Origin: a virus
Virus record (IMG/VR): IMGVR_UViG_3300008462_000404
Coordinates: 1-39,003 of that record
Strand: one strand, 5' to 3'
DNA: 39,003 bases
In this document: positions 28,707-37,028 of the stretch, in pieces
Position numbering within the stretch: the stretch's first letter is position 1
How the letters are laid out: each line of letters opens with the position of its first letter
The notes under the pieces: model-generated
The model's input: only the letters and a program-made list of their open reading frames with translations
Told to the model about the DNA's origin: nothing
Databases searched by the model: none
Position numbers and translations under genes: made by a program

Positions 28707-29698
28707 TGGGCAAATCGAGCGGAAGTCCCCCCCCGGCACCAGACCCCACGGCGACGGCCAACGCGCAGGCCGCGGCCAATGCGGAGACCGCGCGGGTGCA
28801 GGCGAACCTGAACCGGGTCAACCAGTATACCCCAACGGGCAGCCTCACGTACTCAAATTCCGGCATGGATCTGGAAGCCGAGGCGCGTGCGCGCACTGAC
28901 CGGATGCAGGCGGAATACGGCGCGGGCACCTACCGGCCAGGCGCGAACGACGGGCAGTTCGTCTATGGCGATGAATACAACGCGGCGCTCGGGGATCTGC
29001 GCTCCAAGAACCCGAACGGCGAGCGCTGGTCCTCGACCACCACGCTGTCCCCCGATCAGCAGCGCCTGCTTGATTTGAGCGAGCAAGCCCAGATCGGGTA
29101 CGGCGAGGCGGTGACATCGCAGCTTGGCAAGGTGCAGGGCATCCTGTCCGAGCCGATCAACTTCGATGGCCTGCCCAAGCTGACGGATGGCAGCACGTCG
29201 CGCGATGCGGCTGCGGCTGCGCTGTATGGCCGGATCAACCCGGGCCTTGAGGCGCAGCGGACGGCGCTGGATACGCGGTTGCGGAACCAGGGCCTCACGC
29301 CCGGGTCTGAGGCTTGGAATACGGCTTTCCGTGAATACGGCATGACCGAGAATGACGCGCGGCTGGCGGTGCAGGCGCAGGCCGGCGCGGAACAGCAGCG
29401 CACATACGGCATCGAGAGCGGTATTCGCAACACGGCGTTGCAGGAACTGCTGGCCAGCCGCAGCGTGCCGCTGAACGAGGCGAGCGCGCTGCTGAGCGGG
29501 TCGCAGGTCAGCAACCCGACGTTTACCAACGCGCCCCAGGTGCAGGTGGGCAACACGGATTACCTCGGCGCGGCGCAGTTGGGGCAGTCCGGGCAGAATG
29601 CAGCCTACCAGAGCAAGGTGGCGAACACCAACGCCAACAACACCGCTGCGGCGGGCGCGGCCACGGCTGCGATCACGGCGGCGGCCATCATCGCGTGA
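28706..29698 (+). CDS. Virion-associated protein, internal or tail (probable)
   Basis: This 330-residue protein begins MGKSSGSPPPAPDPTATANAQ and continues with NAETARVQANLNRVNQYTPTGSLTY, a start I recognise from virion proteins of many podophages. It is Ala/Gln/Asn/Ser-rich and helical through the centre (GINPGLEAQRTAL, NEASALLSGSQVSNP) and ends in a hydrophobic Ala/Ile run (AATAAITAAAIIA) that could insert in a membrane. It may belong to the ejected proteins. Confidence 0.75.
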   Translation: MGKSSGSPPPAPDPTATANAQAAANAETARVQANLNRVNQYTPTGSLTYSNSGMDLEAEARARTDRMQAEYGAGTYRPGANDGQFVYGDEYNAALGDLRSKNPNGERWSSTTTLSPDQQRLLDLSEQAQIGYGEAVTSQLGKVQGILSEPINFDGLPKLTDGSTSRDAAAAALYGRINPGLEAQRTALDTRLRNQGLTPGSEAWNTAFREYGMTENDARLAVQAQAGAEQQRTYGIESGIRNTALQELLASRSVPLNEASALLSGSQVSNPTFTNAPQVQVGNTDYLGAAQLGQSGQNAAYQSKVANTNANNTAAAGAATAAITAAAIIA

Positions 29699-30423
29699 GG
29701 GATATCCTCGCGCGGCATGATCGGGTGGCCCTGAATTTCAGCGGGGGGAAAGACTCTCTCGCCTGCGTCTATATGCTGCGCGAGCATCTGCACCGGATCA
29801 CGATCTACCACAACGACACGGGCGACTTGCTCCCCGAGGTCTGCGAGATCGTGGAGCATGTGAAGGGCTTCGCGCCCGACTTCGTGCATATCCGCGGCGA
29901 TGTGGCGGGCTGGATCGCGGGCCACGGCATCCCATCCGATGTGGTGCCCTATACGGCGCATCCGGTGGCCCGTGAGGTCGGGCAGGGCGGGCGCCTCGCG
30001 AGCCGGTATGACTGCTGCTACGCGAACCTGATGAAGCCCCTATGGGACCGCATTGTGGCCGATGGCTGCACGCTGGTGATCCGGGGCACCAAGACTGTCG
30101 ATTTCCCCCGTCTGCCGGTGCGCGATGGCGAGACGCACAGCGGGGTGGAGTTTCTGCACCCGCTTGAGGGCTGGTCCCACGCCGAGGTGTTTGCCTATCT
30201 GCGCGAGCAAGGCGCGCCCATCTGCCGTGTCTACGACGACGCCGAGCAATCGCCCGAATGCGCGCGGTGTCCAGCCTGGCTGAACGTCGGGCAGGCGGCC
30301 TATCTGCGGAAGCACCACCCTGCGCTGTTCGCGGGCTACCGCGAGCGGATGGCGGTGGTGCTGGATGAACTTGACGCGCCGTTGCGCGCGCTTGCCAGTG
30401 AAGCGAAGGAGCTTGGGCTATGA
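29695..30423 (+). CDS. PP-loop ATPase related to PAPS/APS reductase, with Fe-S-type cysteines
   Basis: The product has 242 residues from GTG 29695 (overlapping the prior stop). Residues 16-21 are the PP-loop SGGKDS. Cys 107 and Cys 108 are adjacent, and C189-x-x-C192 follows after 80 residues. This CC-X80-CxxC pattern matches the [4Fe-4S] ligands of APS reductases. The catalytic ECGLH-type C-terminus of the reductases is absent, so sulfonucleotide reduction looks unlikely. The protein is perhaps nearer to DndC-like or nucleotide-modifying PP-loop enzymes. GTKTVDFPRLPVRDG resembles the loop seen in these families. Its place in the tail block is unusual. Confidence 0.85.
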   Translation: MRDILARHDRVALNFSGGKDSLACVYMLREHLHRITIYHNDTGDLLPEVCEIVEHVKGFAPDFVHIRGDVAGWIAGHGIPSDVVPYTAHPVAREVGQGGRLASRYDCCYANLMKPLWDRIVADGCTLVIRGTKTVDFPRLPVRDGETHSGVEFLHPLEGWSHAEVFAYLREQGAPICRVYDDAEQSPECARCPAWLNVGQAAYLRKHHPALFAGYRERMAVVLDELDAPLRALASEAKELGL

Positions 30424-30644
30424 TGGATCCAATGGGCAAGCCCGATGCGCTGCCCCCAATGGCCGTGCCGATGCCGGGTGCAGCGCCCGCCGAGAGCATG
30501 GACGAGCGCCGGCGCCGCCTGATGATCCAGGCGCTGCAGGGTGGCGGCGCGCAGGGGGGCGTGAACTATGCTGGCCTCGGCGCGGCACTGGGCCAGATCG
30601 GAGCATCCGCCCTCGGCACGCAGAACGGCGGTTACAAGGGCTAA
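30420..30644 (+). CDS. Small hypothetical protein
   Basis: The product has 74 residues from ATG 30420; ATG 30423 directly follows. It is Pro/Met-rich at the N-terminus (MDPMGKPDALPPMAVPMPGA), with a helix ERRRRLMIQALQG and a Gly-rich C-terminus. It is coupled to the preceding PP-loop gene (ATGA). Small Gly/Pro-rich proteins here may be virion-linked, but no function can be assigned. Its end overlaps the oppositely oriented lipoprotein gene by four bases. Confidence 0.6.
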   Translation: MMDPMGKPDALPPMAVPMPGAAPAESMDERRRRLMIQALQGGGAQGGVNYAGLGAALGQIGASALGTQNGGYKG

Positions 30645-30913
30645 GCCCGGCAGCGGAACCTGAGACTGAAGTCATATAGCCCGCGATACTGGTCCACGTT
30701 GCGGGACAGTTCGCCGGGCTGAACCTGCTGGCCGCGCGAGGCACAGAACGCGGTGGCGCTGTCCACGACGCGGGTTTGTGCCGTTGTGGCCGCGCCGCTC
30801 ATCCAATCGGTCTGAGCCGTGACGGTGAACTCGTCCCCACCGAGTGGCAGGACGGGCGTTGTAGCCGCGCAGCCTGCAAGGGCGAGCGCGATCAAGGCGA
30901 CTGTGGGTTTCAT
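30641..30913 (-). CDS. Lipoprotein, leftward insert in the late operon (moron candidate)
   Basis: The 90-residue product begins MKPTVALIALALAGC, a signal sequence with lipobox LAGC and lipidated Cys 15. The mature part contains two further Cys, at CASRG (about 57) and RFRC (about 88), which may pair. It belongs by pattern (PLGGDEFTVTAQTD, SATAFCASRG, LRFRCRA) to a small lipoprotein family seen in both bacteria and phages. It is the only leftward gene within the long late rightward block, which is typical of a gene acquired separately and expressed in lysogens, for example for exclusion of other phages. That role is inference. Confidence 0.8.
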   Translation of the reverse strand: MKPTVALIALALAGCAATTPVLPLGGDEFTVTAQTDWMSGAATTAQTRVVDSATAFCASRGQQVQPGELSRNVDQYRGLYDFSLRFRCRA

Positions 30914-30919
30914 CCCACA

Positions 30920-30949
30920 ATCCTAACGAGTGTTTCATGGAAGGCGCAA
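30920..30949 (-). promoter_or_regulatory. Possible promoter for the lipoprotein gene
   Basis: On the minus strand, -35-like TTGCGC (30944-30949) and -10-like TAGGAT (30920-30925) lie 18 bp apart. The start would fall near ATG 30913, giving little or no leader. The -35 is weak. A separate promoter is required in principle because the surrounding genes run the other way. Confidence 0.4.
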
Positions 30950-32805
30950 TAGGAATGGGCGAAAGCACTTCCGCGCTGTATCTGCGCGACCCCGAGCAGG
31001 CCACACTGATGCGGCGGCAGCAGCTTGCCCAGCAGTTGGCAGCGGGGGCATCCCAGACGCCCATGCGCACCGCTGCGGGCCCGTGGTCTGCCATTGCGCA
31101 GGCGCTCTCTGGCGCGGTTGCGGGCGTGGTCAACGATGGCCGCATGGAAGCACTTGGCGAGGAACGCCGCACTGGCGCCGCCGAGTTCATGGCCCGCGCG
31201 CTCGGTGGCCAGACGCCGCCTGCCACGCCAGCCCCGGCGCTGCCGCCCGGCGGGCCTGCGCAGCCGCCGCCGATGCCCGGCCCGGTGGCGCAGACGCCGC
31301 TGGCGCCGGCCCGCGCGTCCGCACAGCCCCCGCCCGAACTCATGCCGCACTTCGAGGCGGCCAGCCGCGCGACCGGCGTCCCCCTTCAACTGCTGATCGC
31401 GCAGGCGGCGCAGGAAAGCGGTTTCCGCCCCGATGCGCGCGGCGCGGCTGGCGAAATTGGCGTGATGCAGGTCCGCCCGACCACGGCGCAGCAGCCCGGC
31501 TATGGCGTGCAGCCCATCGACCCGGCGACGCTCTCGGACCCCGCCGCCAATATCATGTTTGGCGCGCAATACCTGGCAGGGCGTGGCCGGGCCAATGGCG
31601 CCACGGATCTGAGCGACCCGGCACAGCGCGCGGTTGCACTGCGGCAATACAACGGCACCGGGCAGGGCGGCGACCCGAACTACGTCACCAACGTATCCGG
31701 TCGCCTGCCGGATGGCGCAGCGCCTGCCGCGCCGGCTGCCGCGCCCCAAGCCCCCGCAGCGCCCCCGCAGCAGTCCGAGCGCCAGCGCATCGCGCGGATT
31801 GCCTTGGAGGGCATGCAAAGCACCAACCCCGCCATTCGCGAGCGGGCCACGCAGCTTATGCAGTATGCGCAGACCCTGCCTCAGAACGATGGCGGCGCGG
31901 TCACGACAGCAGCGCCCGGCAGCGCGCTGATCCGCAACGGGCAGGTGATCGGCAACATCCCCGCCGCCCCTGACCGTCCCGGCGAGACTGAGCGCCTGAT
32001 CCCCCGGTGGCGCGAACTGAGCGAGCTTGGCGCCAATGCCACGCCGCAGCAGGTTGCCGAGCGCGACATGCTTTCCCGCCGCATCGGCGGCGCGGGCAAC
32101 AATGTGAATATCGACCAGCGCGGCCAAAGCACCTTCGAGCAGGAGCGCGGCAAGACGCTGGCGGCAGAGGAACAGGCCCTGCGTCTCGGCGGCACCAATG
32201 CCCGGCAGACCCTCGCCCGGCTTGGTGAGGTGGAACGCAACCTTGGGCGCTTCACCACGGGCGTGACGTCGGAAACACGCATCCGCGCCGGCCAGATCGC
32301 CACGGGCCTGGGCATCCCCCTGCCTGTGCTTGAGCGCTTGGGCATCGACCCCAACGCGGTGGCGTCTGGCGAGCAAATCCGCTCGCAGGCGTCGGCCATG
32401 CTTCAAGGGATGCTTGGGCCGGGCGGCTTCCCGAGCGCCAACTTCTCGAACGCAGACCGCGAAATGCTGGAGCGGGCGCTGCCCAGCCTCGCGAACAGCC
32501 CGAACGGCAACCGGCTCATCATCCAGACCATGCGCCTGATGGCCGAGCGCCAAGCCGAGGTGTCCGGCGCATGGAACGACTGGCGCCGGGTCAACGGCTC
32601 CGGGATGGAGAGCTTCGAGCGGTTCAACATGGAGCGGATGCCGCAACTGACAAACCGCGACGTTCTGGCACCGCTGCTGCAAGACGCCTTCCCGGCGTCT
32701 GACGCATCGGTGCCCAGCGCCACGGTGCCCGGCCCGAATGGCGGCGCGGCAACACCGCCGCCGGCGCTTCCTCCCCCGCCTCCTGGCTTCAGGGTGGTCC
32801 GCTAA
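30937..32805 (+). CDS. Ejection/tail protein with lytic transglycosylase domain
   Basis: The product has 622 residues from ATG 30937; ATG 30955 is an alternative with AGGA just before it. A Pro-rich segment (about 90-130) leads to a soluble lytic transglycosylase (SLT) domain at about 130-260: LLIAQAAQESGFRPDARGAAGEIGVMQVRPTTAQ has the catalytic Glu (in QES) and the GVMQVRP turn. YLAGRGRAN and YNGTGQGGDPNYV complete the pattern. The remaining 350 residues are helical. Such proteins open peptidoglycan locally during DNA entry. It follows the lipoprotein gene and overlaps its promoter region. Confidence 0.88.
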   Translation: MEGAIGMGESTSALYLRDPEQATLMRRQQLAQQLAAGASQTPMRTAAGPWSAIAQALSGAVAGVVNDGRMEALGEERRTGAAEFMARALGGQTPPATPAPALPPGGPAQPPPMPGPVAQTPLAPARASAQPPPELMPHFEAASRATGVPLQLLIAQAAQESGFRPDARGAAGEIGVMQVRPTTAQQPGYGVQPIDPATLSDPAANIMFGAQYLAGRGRANGATDLSDPAQRAVALRQYNGTGQGGDPNYVTNVSGRLPDGAAPAAPAAAPQAPAAPPQQSERQRIARIALEGMQSTNPAIRERATQLMQYAQTLPQNDGGAVTTAAPGSALIRNGQVIGNIPAAPDRPGETERLIPRWRELSELGANATPQQVAERDMLSRRIGGAGNNVNIDQRGQSTFEQERGKTLAAEEQALRLGGTNARQTLARLGEVERNLGRFTTGVTSETRIRAGQIATGLGIPLPVLERLGIDPNAVASGEQIRSQASAMLQGMLGPGGFPSANFSNADREMLERALPSLANSPNGNRLIIQTMRLMAERQAEVSGAWNDWRRVNGSGMESFERFNMERMPQLTNRDVLAPLLQDAFPASDASVPSATVPGPNGGAATPPPALPPPPPGFRVVR

Positions 32806-34880
32806 TGGCAAACGTCGCAGTTAACGACGCGGGCGAAGTGATGGTGCAGGACGGCCAGGCTTGGCGGTCTGCACCAATCGCAGAAGGCCCGAACGGCGCC
32901 CGTGTGTATTTCGACGGGCAGGGCTGGCAGCCGGTGCCACAGGGCAACGCCCCCGCGCCTGAGCAGCCGAGCCTGCTTGCTCGCGCAGGGCGGGCTGTGG
33001 ACGGCACTGTGCGGCAGATCGCGCGCGGCGCCACCTTCGGCTTTGCGGACGAGATCGCCGCGGGCGCACGCACTGGCGCCGGGCTTTGGGGCGACTATGG
33101 CGCGGCACTTGGCGAGGAACGCGCCCGCGACCGGCAATTCGAGCGCGACAACCCCGTAACCGCTGGCGTGGCCAATGTGGTGGGCGGTGTCGCGTCGCCT
33201 CTCGGGCGCCTCGGCGTGTTCAACCCGGGGCGCGCGGCTTCGCTCCCCGGCGCTGTAGCGCGCGGCATGGGCGCGGGCGCTGCGGGCGGCGCTGTCTCGG
33301 GCTTCGGTGAAGGCGAGGGGGGGCTTGAAACCCGCGCCGGTAGCGCCCTGCTCGGCGGCGGCATCGGCGCGGCTGTGGGCGGCGCGCTGCCCTTGGCCAT
33401 TGCGGGCGGCCAGGCTGTTGCGGGCGCTGTAGGGCGCCGCGTGGGGCTGGCCAGCGGCGCGCCGGAAGCGGAGCGCATGATCCTGCGCGACCTTCAGCGC
33501 GACGGCGTGGACCCCCAGACGCTGCTTGCGCGCACGCAGGAAGCGGCAACCGCAGGACGGCCCGAAGTCTTGGCCGATATGGCTGGGGAGAATGTCCGAC
33601 AGTCGGCGCAGGTTATTGCCCGCACGCCCGGCGCTGGTCGGCAGCAGGCGGCGGATTTGGTGGCAGCGCGCGGCGGTGCGGCGCAGGGCGAACGGCTGGC
33701 CGCAGAGGTCCGGCGCGCGGTGAGCGGCGAGGATTTCCGCGAGACGACGCAGAACCTGCTGACCACGCGCGCGCAGTCTGCCGCACCGCTGTATGACGCG
33801 GCCTATGCGGTGCAGCTTCCCGCCGATGCGCGGCTTGGGGCGTTCCTCCGCGACCCTGACGTAACCCGAGGCGTTCAAGAGGGCATCACCCTCGCGCGGC
33901 GCGAGGCGCTCGCGGCTGGCCAGGAGTTCAACCCTGCAAGCCTGGGGGTGGCCATCGGGCAGGACGGGGCCGTGACCCTCACGGGCGGCGCCTCCACCCG
34001 GCTGTTCGACATCGCCAAGCGCGGCCTCGACGCCATGATCGACGGCGCCACGACCGGGGCTGAGCGGCGTTCGCTGCGTCAGGTGCGCGACGCGATGGTG
34101 TCCCGAGTGGACGAACTGAACCCCGCATTTGCCGAAGCCCGCGCTGCCTATGCTGGCCCGTCTGCCTCGCTGAACGCGCTGGAAATGGGGCGCCGCTTGC
34201 TGACGGAAGGTGTGGACGCAGCCGAGGTAACGGCACGCGACATTGCCCGCCTGGCGCCCGGCGAGCGGGAGTTCTTCCGCACGGGCGTAGCGCGCGGCCT
34301 GATGGACCGTCTCGGGCGCGCCACGGATGGCGCCGAGCAGACGCGCCTCAACCAGATGTTCGGCTCGCCTGCTGTGCGGGATCGGCTGCGCGCGGCATTC
34401 GATAGCGATGAGGATTTCACGCGCTTCGCCGGCGCGCTGCGATCTGAAGCCAATATGGCGGCCACCAACCGCGCCATCGCGCCGAACGGCGGCAGCCCGA
34501 CCATGCCGATGCAGGAGCGTGCGGCGGATCTGCGCGCGCCGCCGTCGAGCGGTGTTCTGCTTGACCCCACGCGCGCCGCTGAGACTGGCCCGTTGTCGCC
34601 CTCGCTGATCCGCGCCGGCGTGACGGGCGGCGTTACCGCGCCGGTATTCCAGGGCATGGAGCGGCTACAGCAAGCCATGGTGCAGGGGCGCTACCAGCGC
34701 AACACCGAAGCCATGGCGCCCATGCTGTTCGGCAATGACCCCGCAGCACGGGAGCAGATCGCCCGGCAGTTGATGGCCCGCGCCTTGGCTGATGAGCGGG
34801 CGGCCACTCAGGTGGCGCCGCGCATCCGCGCCCTGTCGCGCGGCCTGGCAGTGGGCGGAAGCCTGAACGCTAACGACTGA
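32805..34880 (+). CDS. Large internal/ejection protein (probable)
   Basis: This 691-residue protein overlaps the transglycosylase stop by one base. After an N-terminal 60 residues with a WxP pattern (GQAWRSAPIAEG, GQGWQPVPQG), it has a Gly/Ala-rich hydrophobic tract (about 85-225), with repeats of GAAGGA- and GGGIGAAVGGALPLA-type sequence, that could form or cross a membrane pore. A long helical body follows. Size, composition and place match the injected proteins of short-tailed phages (P22 gp16/gp20 type), which form a trans-envelope channel. No catalytic motif was found. Confidence 0.75.
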   Translation: MANVAVNDAGEVMVQDGQAWRSAPIAEGPNGARVYFDGQGWQPVPQGNAPAPEQPSLLARAGRAVDGTVRQIARGATFGFADEIAAGARTGAGLWGDYGAALGEERARDRQFERDNPVTAGVANVVGGVASPLGRLGVFNPGRAASLPGAVARGMGAGAAGGAVSGFGEGEGGLETRAGSALLGGGIGAAVGGALPLAIAGGQAVAGAVGRRVGLASGAPEAERMILRDLQRDGVDPQTLLARTQEAATAGRPEVLADMAGENVRQSAQVIARTPGAGRQQAADLVAARGGAAQGERLAAEVRRAVSGEDFRETTQNLLTTRAQSAAPLYDAAYAVQLPADARLGAFLRDPDVTRGVQEGITLARREALAAGQEFNPASLGVAIGQDGAVTLTGGASTRLFDIAKRGLDAMIDGATTGAERRSLRQVRDAMVSRVDELNPAFAEARAAYAGPSASLNALEMGRRLLTEGVDAAEVTARDIARLAPGEREFFRTGVARGLMDRLGRATDGAEQTRLNQMFGSPAVRDRLRAAFDSDEDFTRFAGALRSEANMAATNRAIAPNGGSPTMPMQERAADLRAPPSSGVLLDPTRAAETGPLSPSLIRAGVTGGVTAPVFQGMERLQQAMVQGRYQRNTEAMAPMLFGNDPAAREQIARQLMARALADERAATQVAPRIRALSRGLAVGGSLNAND

Positions 34881-34971
34881 ACAGCGCGACGGCCAGCGTG
34901 GCGACGAACGCCACACCGCCAGCAATCGCGACCGGCTGCAACACCGGCTGCGCCCAGATCAGCCATTCCAT
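34870..34971 (-). CDS. Possible small antisense membrane peptide
   Basis: A 33-codon leftward frame from ATG 34971 gives MEWLIWAQPVLQP and then a hydrophobic helix (VAIAGGVAFVATLAVALF). It overlaps the last codons of the ejection gene and fills most of an otherwise noncoding gap of 139 bases. Only its hydrophobic pattern and placement support it. No promoter or ribosome site is clear. Confidence 0.3.
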   Translation of the reverse strand: MEWLIWAQPVLQPVAIAGGVAFVATLAVALFSR

Positions 34972-34973
34972 CA

Positions 34974-35004
34974 CCGCGCCACCCTACCGGTGCGCGGGGC
35001 TTTT
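34974..35004 (+). terminator. Hairpin with T-tract before tail fibre gene
   Basis: CCGCGC and ACC (34974-34983, with one C bulged out) pair with GGTGCGCGG (34989-34997) around the loop CTACC, and GGC then TTTT (35001-35004) follows. This resembles an intrinsic terminator or attenuator between the ejection genes and the fibre. Confidence 0.6.
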
Positions 35005-35019
35005 GCATAGGAGAAGCCC

Positions 35020-36183
35020 ATGCCTCGCAACGGCACCGGCGGCTACACGCAGCCCAGTCCAGACGTGCAGTCTGGCACGACCATCGCTTCGGCAGTCGTG
35101 AACGGCAAATGGGATGATCTCGGGCAGGAGATCGCCAACTCCATCGCCGCGGACGGCCAGACCACGCCAACTGCCAACCTGCCGATGGGCGGCTTCAAAC
35201 ACACCAATGTCGCGGACGGGACAAGCGCGACGGACTACGCCGCGTATGGCCAGCTCACCACGCTTAGCGCCGCCACGGCACGGGAGCCGTTCCTGACCAA
35301 TGGCGGCTTCGATATCTGGCAGGCCAGCACCAGCCTTGCCATCGCCGCGAGCGCGACCACCACCGCGACGATCTACGCCGCCGACCAATGGTGCATGGAG
35401 ACGAGCGCCAACCAGGCGTGCGTAGTGTCGCGGCAGACGGGCACGAACACGGCGCGCTACCGGGTGCGGGTGCAGCGGAACAGCGGCCAGACCGGAACCT
35501 CAGTGCTGCGGTTCCAGCAGCCTTTGGAAATCTGGGACGTGATCCGGCTGCGCGGGCGGGTGGTCACGGTGTCATGCACCGCGAAGGCCGGGGCGAACTT
35601 CGCCGGCGCGCTGCGGATGAAGCTGCTCACTGGCACCGGCACGGAAGGGCGGCGGACGAACGCGGCCAGCTACACCAGCGAGGCGACGCCGCTCGATACG
35701 GCCATGGCGATCACCACCAGCGACGCGACGTTCAGCGGCACGGGCACTGCGGTTTCGGCATCCGCGACGCAGGCGGCGCTGGTGTTCGAGTGGACGCCTG
35801 TGGGCACGGCTGGCGCTGCTGATCTGTTCGAGTTGCAGGACGTGTGGCTGGACTTCGGCGCCACCGCGACGGCATTCCCGTATGAGCCTCCGCAGCAGAC
35901 GGCGGCGCGGTGCAATCGCTTCTTTTGGAAGACGCTCGCGCAGGTCGATTACGTCGGCAACGCGGCGGCCTCCACGCAGAACCAACTCATCGTGCTGAAG
36001 TATCCCGCGACGATGCGGGCGACGCCCACCGTGAGCGCGGCATTCTCGGGCGGGGTAAACGTCACCTCGGTGGGTGTGGCGAACACGAACGCGGACATGG
36101 CGCAGCCCTACGCCGTTTCAGTCGCCTCGGGCACGACCGCCTACACCTACGACGCAGGCAACACCGCGGACGCGCGGCTGTGA
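35020..36183 (+). CDS. Tail fibre / receptor-binding protein (probable)
   Basis: This is a 387-residue protein with a ribosome-binding site AGGAGA just upstream. Residues about 1-90 (including NLPMGGFKHTNVADGTSATDYAAYGQL) resemble the N-terminal anchoring region of podovirus tail fibres. The middle (about 95-290) is beta-rich with a carbohydrate-binding-like pattern (NGGFDIWQAST, FELQDVWLDFGATATAFPYEPP). The rest is strand-rich and variable, as expected of a receptor-binding tip. It is followed directly by a second fibre-like gene. Confidence 0.82.
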   Translation: MPRNGTGGYTQPSPDVQSGTTIASAVVNGKWDDLGQEIANSIAADGQTTPTANLPMGGFKHTNVADGTSATDYAAYGQLTTLSAATAREPFLTNGGFDIWQASTSLAIAASATTTATIYAADQWCMETSANQACVVSRQTGTNTARYRVRVQRNSGQTGTSVLRFQQPLEIWDVIRLRGRVVTVSCTAKAGANFAGALRMKLLTGTGTEGRRTNAASYTSEATPLDTAMAITTSDATFSGTGTAVSASATQAALVFEWTPVGTAGAADLFELQDVWLDFGATATAFPYEPPQQTAARCNRFFWKTLAQVDYVGNAAASTQNQLIVLKYPATMRATPTVSAAFSGGVNVTSVGVANTNADMAQPYAVSVASGTTAYTYDAGNTADARL

Positions 36184-37028
36184 GGAACCTTCGCAGGCTG
36201 CTCATGATCGCCGGGGGGCAGAACAGCGGCGGCCTCCTCCTCGACACCCTCGCCGTGCAGCCTGTCGCGGCCTACTCCGCAGCGCGGAAACTGCGCGCCG
36301 CCTATGCGGGCAGTATCTACCGCGCCCGTCGGTCAAGCGACAATGCCGAGTTGGATATCGGGTTCAATGGGAACCTGCTGGATAGCGCGGCGCTGCTCGC
36401 GCACACGGGCGCCGGTAGCGGGAACCTCGCCACCCAATACGACCAAAAAAGCGGCGCGGCGGCGAACATAACAACCGCCGTGGCAGCCGATCAGCCTGTC
36501 TTGGTGCTTACTGGGGTGCTGACCACGCAAAATGGTAGCCCCGCCGCCCGCAGCGCGGGTGGCTCGGGCGCAGGCCTTGAGGCTGCGGACGTTCTAGGCG
36601 GCAATAGCTCCGAGCTTATGCTGCAGGTGGTGCAGGTGCCGAGCGGCGGCAGCACGCAGTATCAATACAGCTTCGCGGCTAGCGTTGGCGCGTTCGCTCC
36701 ATTTTCCGACAGCACCTATTATTGGGACGTGGGTGCGAACACCGCGCCGAACCGGGTGCAGTCTGGCGCCATCGCGGTCAATGGCACGACCGACATTTTG
36801 ACCTTCATCAACAGCGTGTCGCTCAACCGGCAAGAAATATGGCGCAACGGCGTGCTGGTGGCGTCTGACGCGACCGGCCACAACATCGCTACCACGCGGT
36901 TCCGGGCATATTTCCAGGGCATCGATTACGTCCACGAGATGCTGGTGTTCAACTCTGCCGCAGCCATCGCCCAGCGCGCAGCCATCACTGCGAACCAAGC
37001 CGCATTCTATGGGGTGACGCTGCCATGA
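36180..37028 (+). CDS. Second tail fibre/spike protein with arabinofuranosidase B-like module
   Basis: The product has 282 residues from GTG 36180 (overlapping the prior stop), or 274 from ATG 36204. It contains a module starting AAYSAARKLRAAYAG, then YRARRSSDNAELDIGFNGN, ALLAHTGAGSGNLATQYDQ, a pattern I know from the alpha-L-arabinofuranosidase B-like domain of phage and bacterial surface proteins. The second half is a lectin-like beta-sandwich (ELMLQVVQVPSGG, NRQEIWRNGVLVASDATG). It may bind or cut host surface sugar. The catalytic residues are not certain by eye. Confidence 0.78.
   Translation: MRNLRRLLMIAGGQNSGGLLLDTLAVQPVAAYSAARKLRAAYAGSIYRARRSSDNAELDIGFNGNLLDSAALLAHTGAGSGNLATQYDQKSGAAANITTAVAADQPVLVLTGVLTTQNGSPAARSAGGSGAGLEAADVLGGNSSELMLQVVQVPSGGSTQYQYSFAASVGAFAPFSDSTYYWDVGANTAPNRVQSGAIAVNGTTDILTFINSVSLNRQEIWRNGVLVASDATGHNIATTRFRAYFQGIDYVHEMLVFNSAAAIAQRAAITANQAAFYGVTLP

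Noticed and set aside
30910-32811. A 633-codon leftward frame opposite the transglycosylase gene
   Set aside because: It is an arginine-rich translation with no motif. The opposite frame has a clear SLT domain.
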